From: Salinilacustrithrix flava
Lineage (GTDB): Bacteria > Actinomycetota > Acidimicrobiia > Acidimicrobiales > Salinilacustritrichaceae
Direction: 5' to 3'
Length of the DNA: 64,000 nt
Assembly: GCA_024128875.1 (NCBI GenBank)
Contig: JAMYFF010000005.1
Span: forward strand, 62,001 to 126,000
The position numbers and the translations under genes are program-made. Within the stretch, counting starts at the first letter, position 1; each line of letters begins with the position of its first letter. Positions 7,731 to 15,396 of the stretch are shown piece after piece. The notes under the pieces were generated by a model. It had not been told where the DNA came from. It saw only the letters and a list, made by a program, of their open reading frames with translations, and searched no databases.

Positions 7731-8897
7731 TCATCGCCAGATCTGCTCGCCGAGGCGGACGAGCCCGGCGAGGTCGAAGATGTCGCTGTCGAAGTACGGC
7801 ACGGTGGCCAGCACGTCCGGCGTCCGTCCGAGCTCCTTGCGCTGCTCGGCCTCGCGGCTGGCGACGACCCGGAAGTTGAGGAAGCTCTGGCTGATCTCGG
7901 CCACGACCCGCGCCGCCGCCTCCGGGTCGCCCAGATCGTCGAGCGCAGCGGCCGCGGCCTGCGGGTCGGCACCGAGGCGGCTGGCCGCTTCGGCCGCGCC
8001 CGAGTCGAGCAGGTAGGACGGCAGCACCTTGTTGAGCACCACGGCGCCGAGGTGGAAGCGCCGCTCCTCGAGGGCCGCCATGAAGTACTCGGCCTCCCGC
8101 AGCGGGGCCGACTCGAGCGTGCTCACCACCACGAAGGTCGTGCGCTTGTCCTCGAGCACCCGCTGGACGGCGCGGGCCCGCTCGACGAAGCCGTCGTACA
8201 TGGTCTGGAAGAGGAGGAAGAACTCGGCGATGTCCTCGAGGAACGCGGAGCCCAGGATGGTGTCAGCGACCTTGTAGAACGGCTTCGTCGCCATGTTCAC
8301 CAGGCGGGACCGGTAGGGCACGGTGAGCCAGCGCAGCAGCCGGGACGAGAAGAAGTCCGCCATGCGCTCGGGGGCCTCGAGGAAGTCGAGCGCGTTGCGG
8401 GTGGGCGGGGTGTCGACGATCACCAGGTCGTAGCGGCCCGACGCGTGGATCTCGTAGAGCCGCTCCATGGCGATGTAGTCGTGGCTCTGCACGAAGCGCC
8501 CGGTGATGTTCGTGTACAGCGGGTTCGACAGGATGGCGTCGCGGGTCTTGGCGTCGGGCGCGTGCTGGCGCACGAGGTCGTCCCAGGACTGCTTGGTGTC
8601 GAGCATCGCCGCCCACAGCTCGCCCTGGCACTCGATGCCCGCCTCGGCGAAGGCCGAGTCCGGGACCCGGGTCTCGACGTTGCCGAAGGACTCGAGGCCG
8701 AGCGCGTTGGCGAGGCGGCGGGCCGGATCCACGGTGACGACGAGGACCTTGCCGCCGAGCCGGGCCGCGGCCATCGCTCCGGCTGCCGCCGCGGTGGTGG
8801 TCTTGCCGACCCCGCCGGAACCGCAGCAGATGACGATCTCCTTGGCGGCGAGCAGCTGCTCGAGGGTGCCGGCGGCCCGGCGCGTCGTGCGGGCCAT
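7731..8897 (-). CDS. ArsA/Get3-like ATPase, second of a pair
   Basis: The 388-residue protein is a SIMIBI-class P-loop ATPase with the deviant Walker A GSGGVGKTTTAAA, a switch region VDPARRLANALG and VIVDTPPTRNALDFLEAP. These place it with the ArsA/Get3-like ATPases found as tandem pairs in actinobacteria (Rv3679/Rv3680 in M. tuberculosis). The Get3 zinc CxxC and arsenic-binding Cys motifs are not obvious. The start codon overlaps the stop of the first paralogue by one base (TGATG), so the two are translationally coupled and probably form a heterodimer. The mycobacterial pair is not an arsenite pump, so naming this arsA would be misleading. Confidence 0.85.
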   Translation of the reverse strand: MARTTRRAAGTLEQLLAAKEIVICCGSGGVGKTTTAAAAGAMAAARLGGKVLVVTVDPARRLANALGLESFGNVETRVPDSAFAEAGIECQGELWAAMLDTKQSWDDLVRQHAPDAKTRDAILSNPLYTNITGRFVQSHDYIAMERLYEIHASGRYDLVIVDTPPTRNALDFLEAPERMADFFSSRLLRWLTVPYRSRLVNMATKPFYKVADTILGSAFLEDIAEFFLLFQTMYDGFVERARAVQRVLEDKRTTFVVVSTLESAPLREAEYFMAALEERRFHLGAVVLNKVLPSYLLDSGAAEAASRLGADPQAAAAALDDLGDPEAAARVVAEISQSFLNFRVVASREAEQRKELGRTPDVLATVPYFDSDIFDLAGLVRLGEQIWR

Positions 8898-9844
8898 CAG
8901 AAGCCCAGCTCCTCGCCGAGGTGCCCGGCGATGCGGTTGGTGGCCCGGACCCCGTGGCTGCGCTGGAACAGGTAGGGCACGTACAGCATCTCGGTGCCGG
9001 CCAGCTCGGTGCGCAGCTTCTGCAGGTGCCCGGCCCGGGAGCGCCGCAGGCTCACGGCCAGCTCCGCTGCGTCGAGGATCGGCTCCACCGGCCCGCCGCC
9101 GACCTCAGCCAGCGCGGCGACGAGGCCGTCGTCGTGGCGGAGCCGCTCGAACAGCGCCTCCTCGCCGGCGTTGAACAGCTCGGGCAGCACTCGGTTCACG
9201 ACGACGGCGGCGAGCTCCACGACCGTCTCCTCCCGCAGCCGGCCGGCGAGCTCGATGGTCTCCTGCACCGGCATCTCCTCCGGTGCAGCCACGATCACGA
9301 CGCCGGTCTGGGTCGGGTCACCGAGGATGTCGAGCATCCAGCCCGTCTGGTCCCGGACCAGGCCGACCTGCACCAGCTCGTTGATGGCATCGGGTGCGGC
9401 GAGCTGGCCCACGATGTGGCCGCTGGCCGACGCGTCGACGACGACCAGGTCGTAGTGCTGCTCGCGCACCTCCCACGTCAGCTTGCCGACCGTGAGGATC
9501 TCCTTCACCCCGGGGGCCGCCGTGGCCACGAAGTCGAAGGTCCGGGCGAGCGGCCCGATCCGAGCGATCACCGGGATCTTGAGCTGGAGGCTCAGGTACT
9601 CCTTGAGCGACTCCTCGGTGTTCATCGACATCGCCGAGAGGTTCTCGGAGATCGGCAGCGGGTCGAACCCGGTGCGGCCGGCCTCGAAGAAGTCCGACAG
9701 GTTCCCCTTCGCGTCGACCTCGCAGACGAGGGTGCGCTTGCCGTGGTCGGCGGCGAGCGTGCCCAGCGCGGCGGCGATGGTGGTCTTGCCCACCCCGCCC
9801 TTGCCGGTGACGAACAGCAGCCTTCGATCGAGCAGGGGCGTCAT
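8897..9844 (-). CDS. ArsA/Get3-like ATPase, first of a pair
   Basis: The 315-residue protein starts MTPLLDRRLLFVTGKGGVGK, with the deviant Walker A of ArsA/Get3/MinD-class ATPases, then CEVDAKGNLSDFF and YDLVVVDASASGHIVGQL. It is shorter than its partner. The pair is likely a cytosolic ATP-dependent dimer that handles a client protein or complex; the client cannot be read from sequence. The start is 16 nt after the DUF3107 stop. In the second protein Walker A is preceded by CCGS, whereas here it is TGKG. Confidence 0.85.
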   Translation of the reverse strand: MTPLLDRRLLFVTGKGGVGKTTIAAALGTLAADHGKRTLVCEVDAKGNLSDFFEAGRTGFDPLPISENLSAMSMNTEESLKEYLSLQLKIPVIARIGPLARTFDFVATAAPGVKEILTVGKLTWEVREQHYDLVVVDASASGHIVGQLAAPDAINELVQVGLVRDQTGWMLDILGDPTQTGVVIVAAPEEMPVQETIELAGRLREETVVELAAVVVNRVLPELFNAGEEALFERLRHDDGLVAALAEVGGGPVEPILDAAELAVSLRRSRAGHLQKLRTELAGTEMLYVPYLFQRSHGVRATNRIAGHLGEELGF

Positions 9845-9860
9845 GGGGTGACCGGGCCGA

Positions 9861-10094
9861 TCAGCCCCCGAAGCCGATGCGGCGGGCCGCCTCGGAGGTG
9901 CCGATCTCCACGTAGGCGATCTTCTCGGTCGGCACGCCGACCCGACGTCCCTTGCGATCGGTGAGCCACAGCACGAGGTGGTCTCCGGCGATGGCGGCGT
10001 CAACGTCGGCCTGGAGCTGGGCCGGATCGGCATCCTCCGCCAGCTCGAGGTCGATCTCCTTGGCCGTGTAGGTCACACCGATCCGGACGTCCAC
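9861..10094 (-). CDS. DUF3107 family small protein
   Basis: The 77-residue protein begins VDVRIGVTYTAKEI and ends KIAYVEIGTSEAARRIGFGG, matching DUF3107, a small alpha/beta protein conserved in actinobacteria and of unknown function. The GTG at 10094 has GAGG 8 nt upstream and gives the family-typical N-terminus; a GTG at 10103 is possible. It leads the four-gene minus-strand run DUF3107, ArsA-like 1, ArsA-like 2, pdtaS, which suggests a link to the paired ATPases. Confidence 0.85.
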   Translation of the reverse strand: MDVRIGVTYTAKEIDLELAEDADPAQLQADVDAAIAGDHLVLWLTDRKGRRVGVPTEKIAYVEIGTSEAARRIGFGG

Positions 10095-10145
10095 TTCGCA
10101 CACCTCGTGTCGACTGCGTTTGGGGACGCCAACCTATCCGGTGGG

Positions 10146-10151
10146 TACGCT
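10146..10151 (+). promoter_or_regulatory. Probable -10 element TACGCT of a leaderless gene
   Basis: TACGCT fits TANNNT and ends 9 nt before the ATG at 10161, where no Shine-Dalgarno is seen. Confidence 0.4.
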
Positions 10152-10160
10152 TCGTCCGCC

Positions 10161-10823
10161 ATGACCGCACTCGGACCCGAGGCCCTGGAGTTCGTCCGCG
10201 ACCGGGTGATCCACGTCGTGGGCCACGAGCTGCGGACGCCCCTCACGACGGTGCGCGGTCTGGCCGAGCTGCTGGTCGACGCCCCCGACGAGGAGCTGCA
10301 CGAGACGCTGATCCCGGCGCTGATCCGCAACGCCCGCCGGGCCGAGCGGCTCCTCGACGACCTGCTGATCGCGGCCGAGATCCACACGGCCCGACCGACG
10401 GACCCTGCCGCCCCGGTCGACCTCGGCGCCCTGGTCGCCGATTCGACCGCCGACACCCCCATCGCCGTCGAGGGGGCACCCGCTGGCTCGGCGCTCGCCC
10501 ACCGCGACGCCGTGGCTCATGCCCTCGACCACCTGGTCGACAACGCCGAGCAGTACGGCGACGCGCCCTCCACGGTGCGCTTCGAGGACGACGAGGGGTC
10601 GGTCACCGTCGTGGTCGAGACGCCCGTCGACCACGAGCTGGCCGACCTGCAGCTGAGCTTCGAGCTGTTCTTCCGCGGCGAGCAGGCCGTCACCAGGGCG
10701 GCCGGGCTGGGCATCGGCCTCCCCGTGGCCCGGGCGCTCGCCCAGATGGACGGCGGCGACCTCACCATCGGCCAGGACGGCGACACGGTCGTGGCCCGCC
10801 TCACGCTCCCCCGCGCCCGATGA
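10161..10823 (+). CDS. Small histidine kinase with HisKA and a degenerate ATPase domain
   Basis: The 220-residue protein has only the transmitter. The H box is VVGHELRTPLTTVRGL (phospho-His22), the N box is ALDHLVDNAEQYG and the G2-like element is GLGIGLPVARALAQMDGGDL. The usual G1 box (DxGxG) is replaced by ETPVDHEL, so ATP binding may be altered or the protein may act as a phosphatase or pseudokinase. There is no sensor domain or membrane segment. Its TGA overlaps the ATG of the receiver gene, so the pair is coupled. I chose the ATG at 10161 because homology starts there. Confidence 0.8.
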   Translation: MTALGPEALEFVRDRVIHVVGHELRTPLTTVRGLAELLVDAPDEELHETLIPALIRNARRAERLLDDLLIAAEIHTARPTDPAAPVDLGALVADSTADTPIAVEGAPAGSALAHRDAVAHALDHLVDNAEQYGDAPSTVRFEDDEGSVTVVVETPVDHELADLQLSFELFFRGEQAVTRAAGLGIGLPVARALAQMDGGDLTIGQDGDTVVARLTLPRAR

Positions 10824-11236
10824 CCCAGGCACCGCGGGCGGAGCCGCCGGAGCAGATCGATGTCGTCGTCGCCGACGATGAGGTCGACATCCGCCTGCTC
10901 CTCAAGCTGCAGCTGCGCCAGGCGGGCATCAACGTCGTGGGCGAGGCCGCTGATGGCATCGAGGCCATCGAGCAGTGCGTCGCGCTGCAACCCCACGTCG
11001 TGGTCCTCGACCTGCTCATGCCGAGGCTGAGCGGGTTCGACGCGATCGACGAGCTGAAGGCGCGCAGCCCGGAGGTGCGGATCGTCGCGTACTCGGCCGT
11101 TGCCGGTGACTTCGCCCGCACCGAGATGGCCCGCCACGGGATCCCGCTGCGCCTCAAGAACGGCGACGCGGAGCCGCTGGTGCGCACCATCCGCGAGCTG
11201 GCCGGTCACCCGGCCGACGAGCACGAGGTGCGCTGA
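10820..11236 (+). CDS. Stand-alone response regulator receiver protein
   Basis: The 138-residue protein is a single REC domain with acidic pair Asp19-Asp20, phospho-acceptor Asp64 in VVVLDLLMP, Ser92 in the switch position and Lys113. There is no DNA-binding or enzymatic output domain, so it probably acts by protein contact or as a phospho-relay like CheY or Spo0F. It is coupled to the small kinase by a 4-base overlap and is most likely its partner. The Mrp gene is convergent 3 bp away. Confidence 0.85.
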   Translation: MTQAPRAEPPEQIDVVVADDEVDIRLLLKLQLRQAGINVVGEAADGIEAIEQCVALQPHVVVLDLLMPRLSGFDAIDELKARSPEVRIVAYSAVAGDFARTEMARHGIPLRLKNGDAEPLVRTIRELAGHPADEHEVR

Positions 11237-11239
11237 CCC

Positions 11240-12379
11240 TCAGGTGATCTTCAGCTCCGGGTGGAAGCGCTTGGTCGGGGCCAGGTCCTCCACGATGGCT
11301 CGTGCGATCTCGTCGAAGGCGCCGGCCGCCTCGGACTCCGGGGAGCTCACGACGATGGGCATCCCGGTGTCGGAGCCCTCGCGGAGCTCGGGGACCAGCG
11401 GCACCTTGCCGAGGAGCGGCTTGTCGAGGCGCTCGGCCAGCTCGTCGCCACCACCGGAGCCGAAGATCTCGTAGCGGGTGCCGTCGTCACCGGTGAACCA
11501 CGACATGTTCTCGATGACGCCCTTGACCTCCAGGTTCACCTTCTCGGCCATGAACGCGGCCCGCTGGGCCACCCGCTGGGCGGCCGGCTGGGGTGTCGTC
11601 ACGACGTACACCTCGGCGCGGGGCAGGAACTGGGCCAGGGAGATGGAGATGTCGCCGGTGCCCGGGGGCAGGTCGACGACGAGGAAGTCGGGATCGTCCC
11701 AGTAGACGTCGGTGAGGAACTGCTCGAGCGCCTTGTGCAGCATGGGCCCACGCCAGATGACGGCCTGGTCCTCCTGGGCGAAGAAGCCCATGGAGATGCA
11801 GGACACGCCATGGGACTCCGGCGGGATCAGCATCGAGTCGATGACGACCGGGGGCCGGTCGATGCCGAGCATGCGCGGGATCGAGAAGCCCCACACGTCG
11901 GCGTCGACGATGGCGGTCTTCTTGCCCCGCTTCGCGAGGCTGACGGCGAGGTTCGTCGTGACCGAGGACTTGCCGACGCCGCCCTTGCCGGACGCCACCA
12001 GCAGGACACGCGTCTTGGAGCCGGGCTCGGAGAAGGGGATGGCCCGGCCCTCGGCGTGGCCGTGCGCGGCCTGGCTGCCGGCGGTGGCCTTGGGGTCCCC
12101 GACCATCATCTCGCGCACGCGGGCGCGCTCCTCGTCGGACATCACGTCGAAGGTGACCTCGACGGACTGCACGTCGTCGAACGCGTGCACCGCCTCGCCG
12201 ACTCGCCGCTGGATCTCGTTCTTGAGCGGGCAGCCGGGCACGGTGAGGGCGATCTCGACCTTGACCGACTGACCGTCGATCCGCACGAAGCGGACCATGC
12301 CGAGGTCCACGATGCTGCGGTGCAGCTCGGGGTCCTCCACCGGTCGGAGCGCGTCGATGATCTGGGCTTCGGTGGGCAC
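11240..12379 (-). CDS. mrp: Mrp/NBP35-type P-loop ATPase, Fe-S cluster carrier
   Basis: The 379-residue protein has an N-terminal MIP18/DUF59 domain (PVEDPELHRSIVDLGMV) and a MinD/Mrp ATPase domain with SGKGGVGKSSVTTNLA, DADVWGFSIPRMLG, FLVVDLPPGTGDISISLAQ and QPAAQRVAQRAAFMA. Mrp proteins bind and transfer Fe-S clusters to apo-proteins. I do not see the C-terminal CxxC that holds the bridging cluster in some relatives. I chose the GTG at 12379, with GGAAGG 7 nt upstream. It is divergent from the SufR-like regulator and near a cysteine desulfurase, which fits an Fe-S role. Confidence 0.92.
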   Translation of the reverse strand: MPTEAQIIDALRPVEDPELHRSIVDLGMVRFVRIDGQSVKVEIALTVPGCPLKNEIQRRVGEAVHAFDDVQSVEVTFDVMSDEERARVREMMVGDPKATAGSQAAHGHAEGRAIPFSEPGSKTRVLLVASGKGGVGKSSVTTNLAVSLAKRGKKTAIVDADVWGFSIPRMLGIDRPPVVIDSMLIPPESHGVSCISMGFFAQEDQAVIWRGPMLHKALEQFLTDVYWDDPDFLVVDLPPGTGDISISLAQFLPRAEVYVVTTPQPAAQRVAQRAAFMAEKVNLEVKGVIENMSWFTGDDGTRYEIFGSGGGDELAERLDKPLLGKVPLVPELREGSDTGMPIVVSSPESEAAGAFDEIARAIVEDLAPTKRFHPELKIT

Positions 12380-12436
12380 GGGGGCACCTTCCAGGTGGGC
12401 TGGGGGTTCGTCCGAGGGATTTCCCCTATCGGCGTA

Positions 12437-12447
12437 GGTAGAATACC
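12437..12447. promoter_or_regulatory. Palindrome GGTA-N3-TACC over the -10 region, candidate autoregulatory operator
   Basis: GGTAGAATACC is a perfect dyad that covers the presumed -10 element (TAGAAT, 12439-12444). A second small dyad, CCTA-N6-TAGG, overlaps it at 12425-12438. The position between mrp and the SufR-like gene would let a bound regulator block its own promoter. No binding evidence exists. Confidence 0.4.
12439..12444 (+). promoter_or_regulatory. -10 element TAGAAT of a leaderless gene
   Basis: TAGAAT ends 6 nt before the GTG at 12451 and no Shine-Dalgarno is present, so transcription should start at or next to the start codon. A -35 element is not evident. Confidence 0.5.
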
Positions 12448-12450
12448 GAT

Positions 12451-13182
12451 GTGGATGCGGACTCACCCACCCCGCTGAGCGCAGCCGACTTCTCGTCGGC
12501 GGTCACGGCGATCACCTCGGCCTTCGGGGACCCGACCCGTCGGGAGATCTACCTGTGGCTCCGTGATCAGATCGACGGCGTCACCGCGTCCGATGTGGCC
12601 GAGCGCTTCGAGCTGCACTCCAACGTGGCCCGCCACCACCTCGACAAGCTCGCAGGTGGTGGCTACGTGGAGGTGTCCACGGCCCGCCTCGCCGGCAGCG
12701 GCGCCGGCCGCCCCTCGAAGCGGTACAAGGCCATCGGGAACGAGAACCCGATCGAGTTCGCCGTCCGCCACGACGACCTGCTGGTCAGCCTGCTCGGCAA
12801 GTCCCTGGCACTGCTGCCCGGCGACGTCGCCGCCCGCATGGCCGAGGAGGTCGGCGTGGAGTACGGCCGGTCGCTCGCGGCCTCCATGGGCTCGGGTGAG
12901 CACGTCCAGCGCTCGTTCCGGTCCGCCCTGCACGCCGTGGCCGACGCCCTCACCTCCCACGGCTTCGCCGCTCACGCCGAGAAGCAGGGCGACGAGCTGC
13001 GGATCGTGGCCCAGCACTGCCCCTTCGGCGACGCTGCCATCGAGCACCCGGTGATCTGCGCCGTGGACCGCGGACTGGTCAAGGGGATGCTCTCGTCGCT
13101 GTACGGCGACACCGTGCCGGCCACGGAGACCACGCAGGCGCTCGGCTCCGAGACCTGCGTCACCGTCGTCACCTCCCGCTGA
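12451..13182 (+). CDS. SufR-like winged-helix regulator with C-terminal cysteines
   Basis: The 243-residue protein has an ArsR/DeoR-like winged helix near its N-terminus (SAFGDPTRREIYLWL, then SNVARHHLDKLAGGGYV) and a C-terminal sensing domain. Two cysteines are spaced C-x12-C (HCPF to VIC), as in SufR Fe-S repressors, and a third lies 32 residues later. SufR senses Fe-S status and represses the suf genes. The neighbours are the Mrp carrier (divergent) and a cysteine desulfurase 11 nt downstream on the same strand, all consistent with Fe-S homeostasis. The third and fourth cysteine spacing differs from classic SufR, so the cluster-binding assignment is likely but not certain. Confidence 0.8.
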   Translation: MDADSPTPLSAADFSSAVTAITSAFGDPTRREIYLWLRDQIDGVTASDVAERFELHSNVARHHLDKLAGGGYVEVSTARLAGSGAGRPSKRYKAIGNENPIEFAVRHDDLLVSLLGKSLALLPGDVAARMAEEVGVEYGRSLAASMGSGEHVQRSFRSALHAVADALTSHGFAAHAEKQGDELRIVAQHCPFGDAAIEHPVICAVDRGLVKGMLSSLYGDTVPATETTQALGSETCVTVVTSR

Positions 13183-13193
13183 GCCGGCCCTCC

Positions 13194-14318
13194 GTGACCG
13201 TCGAGCAGCCGGCCCTCGGCCACTACCTGGACCACGCCTCCACGTCGCCGCTGCGCCCCGAGGCCCGCGCCGCGATGGTCGAGGCGCTCGGCAGCCCGCT
13301 GGGCGATCCGTCGCGCATCCACGAGCCGGGGATGACCGCGCGGGTGATCCTCGAGCAGGCGCGCGAGGTCGTCGCCGGCTTCCTCGGCGCTCGCCCCCGC
13401 GAGGTGGTGTTCACGTCCGGCGCGTCCGAGTCGATCGCCGCCGTGTGCTGGGGCGTCGCCGAGCGGGGACCGTCTCAGGTGCTGTCCGCGGTCGAGCACT
13501 CGGCGGTGCGCTTCGCCGCGGCCCAGCACGGTGACGCCGTCGTGGTCGGATGCGACCGCACCGGACGGGTCGACGTCGACGAGCTCCTGGCGGCGGTCAG
13601 CGACGACACCGCCGTCGTGCACCTGCAGCTCGGCAACCACGAGGTCGGGACGATCCAACCCGTGGCCGAGGCGGTCCGTGCGTGCCGCGAGCGCGGCGTC
13701 CTGGTCCACGTCGACGCCGCGCAGGCCGCCGGGCGGGTCCCGCTCGACTTCGTTGCCCTCGGCGCCGACCTGGTCTCGATCAGCGGCCACAAGCTGGGTG
13801 GACCGGCTGGGACCGGGGTGCTGCTCGTGCGGCGCGGCCTGCGGATCCGACCGCTGATCGTCGGCGGTGAGCAAGAACGCGCGAGGCGGGCGGGGCTCGA
13901 GGACGTGGTCGGCGCAGTCGGGCTCGCCGCCGCCGTCGGCGCGATGGACGTCGACGCCGAGGCGCACCAGCAGGCGCAGCTGGCCGACGGTCTCCGAGCC
14001 GCCCTGCAGGCGGTGGACGGCGTCGAGCTGTTCGGGCACCGCACCGAGCGGCTCCCCCACCTCGTCTGCGCCGGCATCGCCGACATCGAACCCCAGGCCG
14101 TGCTGCTCGGCCTCGACCGCCGCCACGTCCGGGCCCACTCCGGGAGCGCGTGCGCGTCGGAGGGGCTCGAGCCGTCCCCGGTGCTCGAGGCGATGGGCGT
14201 GGACGCGCACCGTTCGCTCCGGGTGTCCGTGGGCTGGTCGACGACCAAGGCGGATGTGGCGGCCTTTGCGACGGCCCTGCCCGAGGTCATCGCCGACCTG
14301 CGCGCCCTCCGCCGCTGA
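13194..14318 (+). CDS. Cysteine desulfurase (NifS/IscS family)
   Basis: The 374-residue protein is a class V aminotransferase-fold PLP enzyme that takes sulfur from cysteine as a persulfide for Fe-S clusters and other thio-cofactors. The PLP lysine is Lys200 in SISGHKLGG, the PLP-contacting region is HVDAAQAAGRVPLDF and the catalytic cysteine is Cys320 in SGSACASEG. The short, flexible Cys loop is typical of the NifS/IscS group rather than SufS. It starts with GTG 11 nt after the SufR-like stop and is probably in the same transcript. Whether it serves clusters or tRNA thiolation cannot be told. Confidence 0.92.
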   Translation: MTVEQPALGHYLDHASTSPLRPEARAAMVEALGSPLGDPSRIHEPGMTARVILEQAREVVAGFLGARPREVVFTSGASESIAAVCWGVAERGPSQVLSAVEHSAVRFAAAQHGDAVVVGCDRTGRVDVDELLAAVSDDTAVVHLQLGNHEVGTIQPVAEAVRACRERGVLVHVDAAQAAGRVPLDFVALGADLVSISGHKLGGPAGTGVLLVRRGLRIRPLIVGGEQERARRAGLEDVVGAVGLAAAVGAMDVDAEAHQQAQLADGLRAALQAVDGVELFGHRTERLPHLVCAGIADIEPQAVLLGLDRRHVRAHSGSACASEGLEPSPVLEAMGVDAHRSLRVSVGWSTTKADVAAFATALPEVIADLRALRR

Positions 14319-14326
14319 CCGCTCGC

Positions 14327-15277
14327 TCACGGCGGTGGCGCCCACGGCCGCGACTGCTCCGGCAGCCTTGGGCGGCGATTCGTCGACGAATCGCCGCCCA
14401 AGGGCTCAGATGTCGGTGCGGCAGGGTCAGGCGCCGTGGGGCACTCGGGTGCGGGGTCGGGCTCCCGCTGACGGCCGGCGGCCTCGCGGTCGGCGGCGCC
14501 CTCGTGCATCGGCTCGGGGCCGGGTACCGGCTCGGGACCGGATACCGGCTCGTCACCGGGCTCGGCCGGGACGTCCCCCTCGGTGGGCCAGGCGGCACTG
14601 GACCAGAGCTCGGGGTCGGTGGCGACGTCGGGGTCGATGTGGGGTGGCCCTGGATCGGTGATCGGTCGATCCCACGGGAGGATGTCGTCGAGCGCAACGG
14701 TGGGCGGCACGTAGCGGGTGGGGCCGGGGTGCGGCTCGACGGCCTCGTAGACGCCCCGCTCCAGCCGGACGACGCGACCCTGTCGCAGCTCGTAGGCCAT
14801 GGCATCGCCGAGGCGCTGCACCGGCCGCACGCTCTCGATGCGGTAGCCGTACAGGTGGATGAGGCCGTGGAGGTCCCGCAGGCGCTGCGGTCCGTGGCGG
14901 CGCAGGATCGTGAGCGCGACCGAGCGGAGCCCCACGCCCTCGACCGGCCGGGCCTCGTTCGTCGCTTCGGGGAACGGGGCCTCGTCGACGCTGGACCGCC
15001 GGCGGGAGTGGCGCCTGCCCCACCGGGGTCGGAGCTGGTCGCGGCAGTCGACCAGGACGTCGAGGCAGGCCAGACGCTCGTCGACGAGGCTCTCGATGAC
15101 CTCGTCGATCGCACGGACCCGCACCATCTGATCGGCGTGGAGCTCTCGGGCCTCGGAGAGCAGCCGCCGACGCGCCATGGGGCGGTGCCGCTCGGCCCGC
15201 AGGCCGCCAGGTGGGCGGCGGGGCGGTCGAGGCGGCTCCGACGCCCGGAAGCGGAAGCGATCGGGTGGATGGGACAC
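14327..15277 (-). CDS. Hypothetical protein with a predicted winged-helix-like middle region
   Basis: The protein is about 316 residues and not recognised. From the N-terminus it has a Pro/Arg-rich stretch, a helical segment (SEARELHADQMVRVRAIDEV onward), then a region around ALTILRRHGPQRLRDLHGL and AMAYELRQGRVVRLERGVYE that resembles a winged helix. A Pro/Glu-rich, low-complexity tail forms the last third. The GTG at 15277 has GGGAG 5 nt upstream; the ATG at 15178 is the main alternative and would start at the structured part. The tail spans a 38-bp perfect DNA palindrome. It is convergent with the cysteine desulfurase gene. Confidence 0.6.
   Translation of the reverse strand: MSHPPDRFRFRASEPPRPPRRPPGGLRAERHRPMARRRLLSEARELHADQMVRVRAIDEVIESLVDERLACLDVLVDCRDQLRPRWGRRHSRRRSSVDEAPFPEATNEARPVEGVGLRSVALTILRRHGPQRLRDLHGLIHLYGYRIESVRPVQRLGDAMAYELRQGRVVRLERGVYEAVEPHPGPTRYVPPTVALDDILPWDRPITDPGPPHIDPDVATDPELWSSAAWPTEGDVPAEPGDEPVSGPEPVPGPEPMHEGAADREAAGRQREPDPAPECPTAPDPAAPTSEPLGGDSSTNRRPRLPEQSRPWAPPP
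14366..14403. terminator. 38-bp perfect palindrome between convergent genes
   Basis: CCTTGGGCGGCGATTCG-TCGA and its exact complement form a 17-bp stem with a 4-nt centre that is itself self-complementary. It lies 48 bp after the cysteine desulfurase stop, inside the tail of the convergent gene. A bidirectional terminator is the simplest reading, though there is no T-run on either side. Confidence 0.55.
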
Positions 15278-15396
15278 GGCGTCTCCCACGGTCGGGCAGG
15301 GAGAACCTGCCGCACGACGGGAGCGAGGACGGCGCTCCGACCCACCGCGAACGCTACGGACGGGGTCTGACAGCGGCCGCAGGGCGGCAGTACGGC

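Noticed and set aside
7731..9844. Arsenite efflux ATPase (arsA) naming
   Set aside because: No arsB or arsR is nearby and the arsenic-binding cysteines are not seen; the paired actinobacterial ATPases are not known arsenic pumps.
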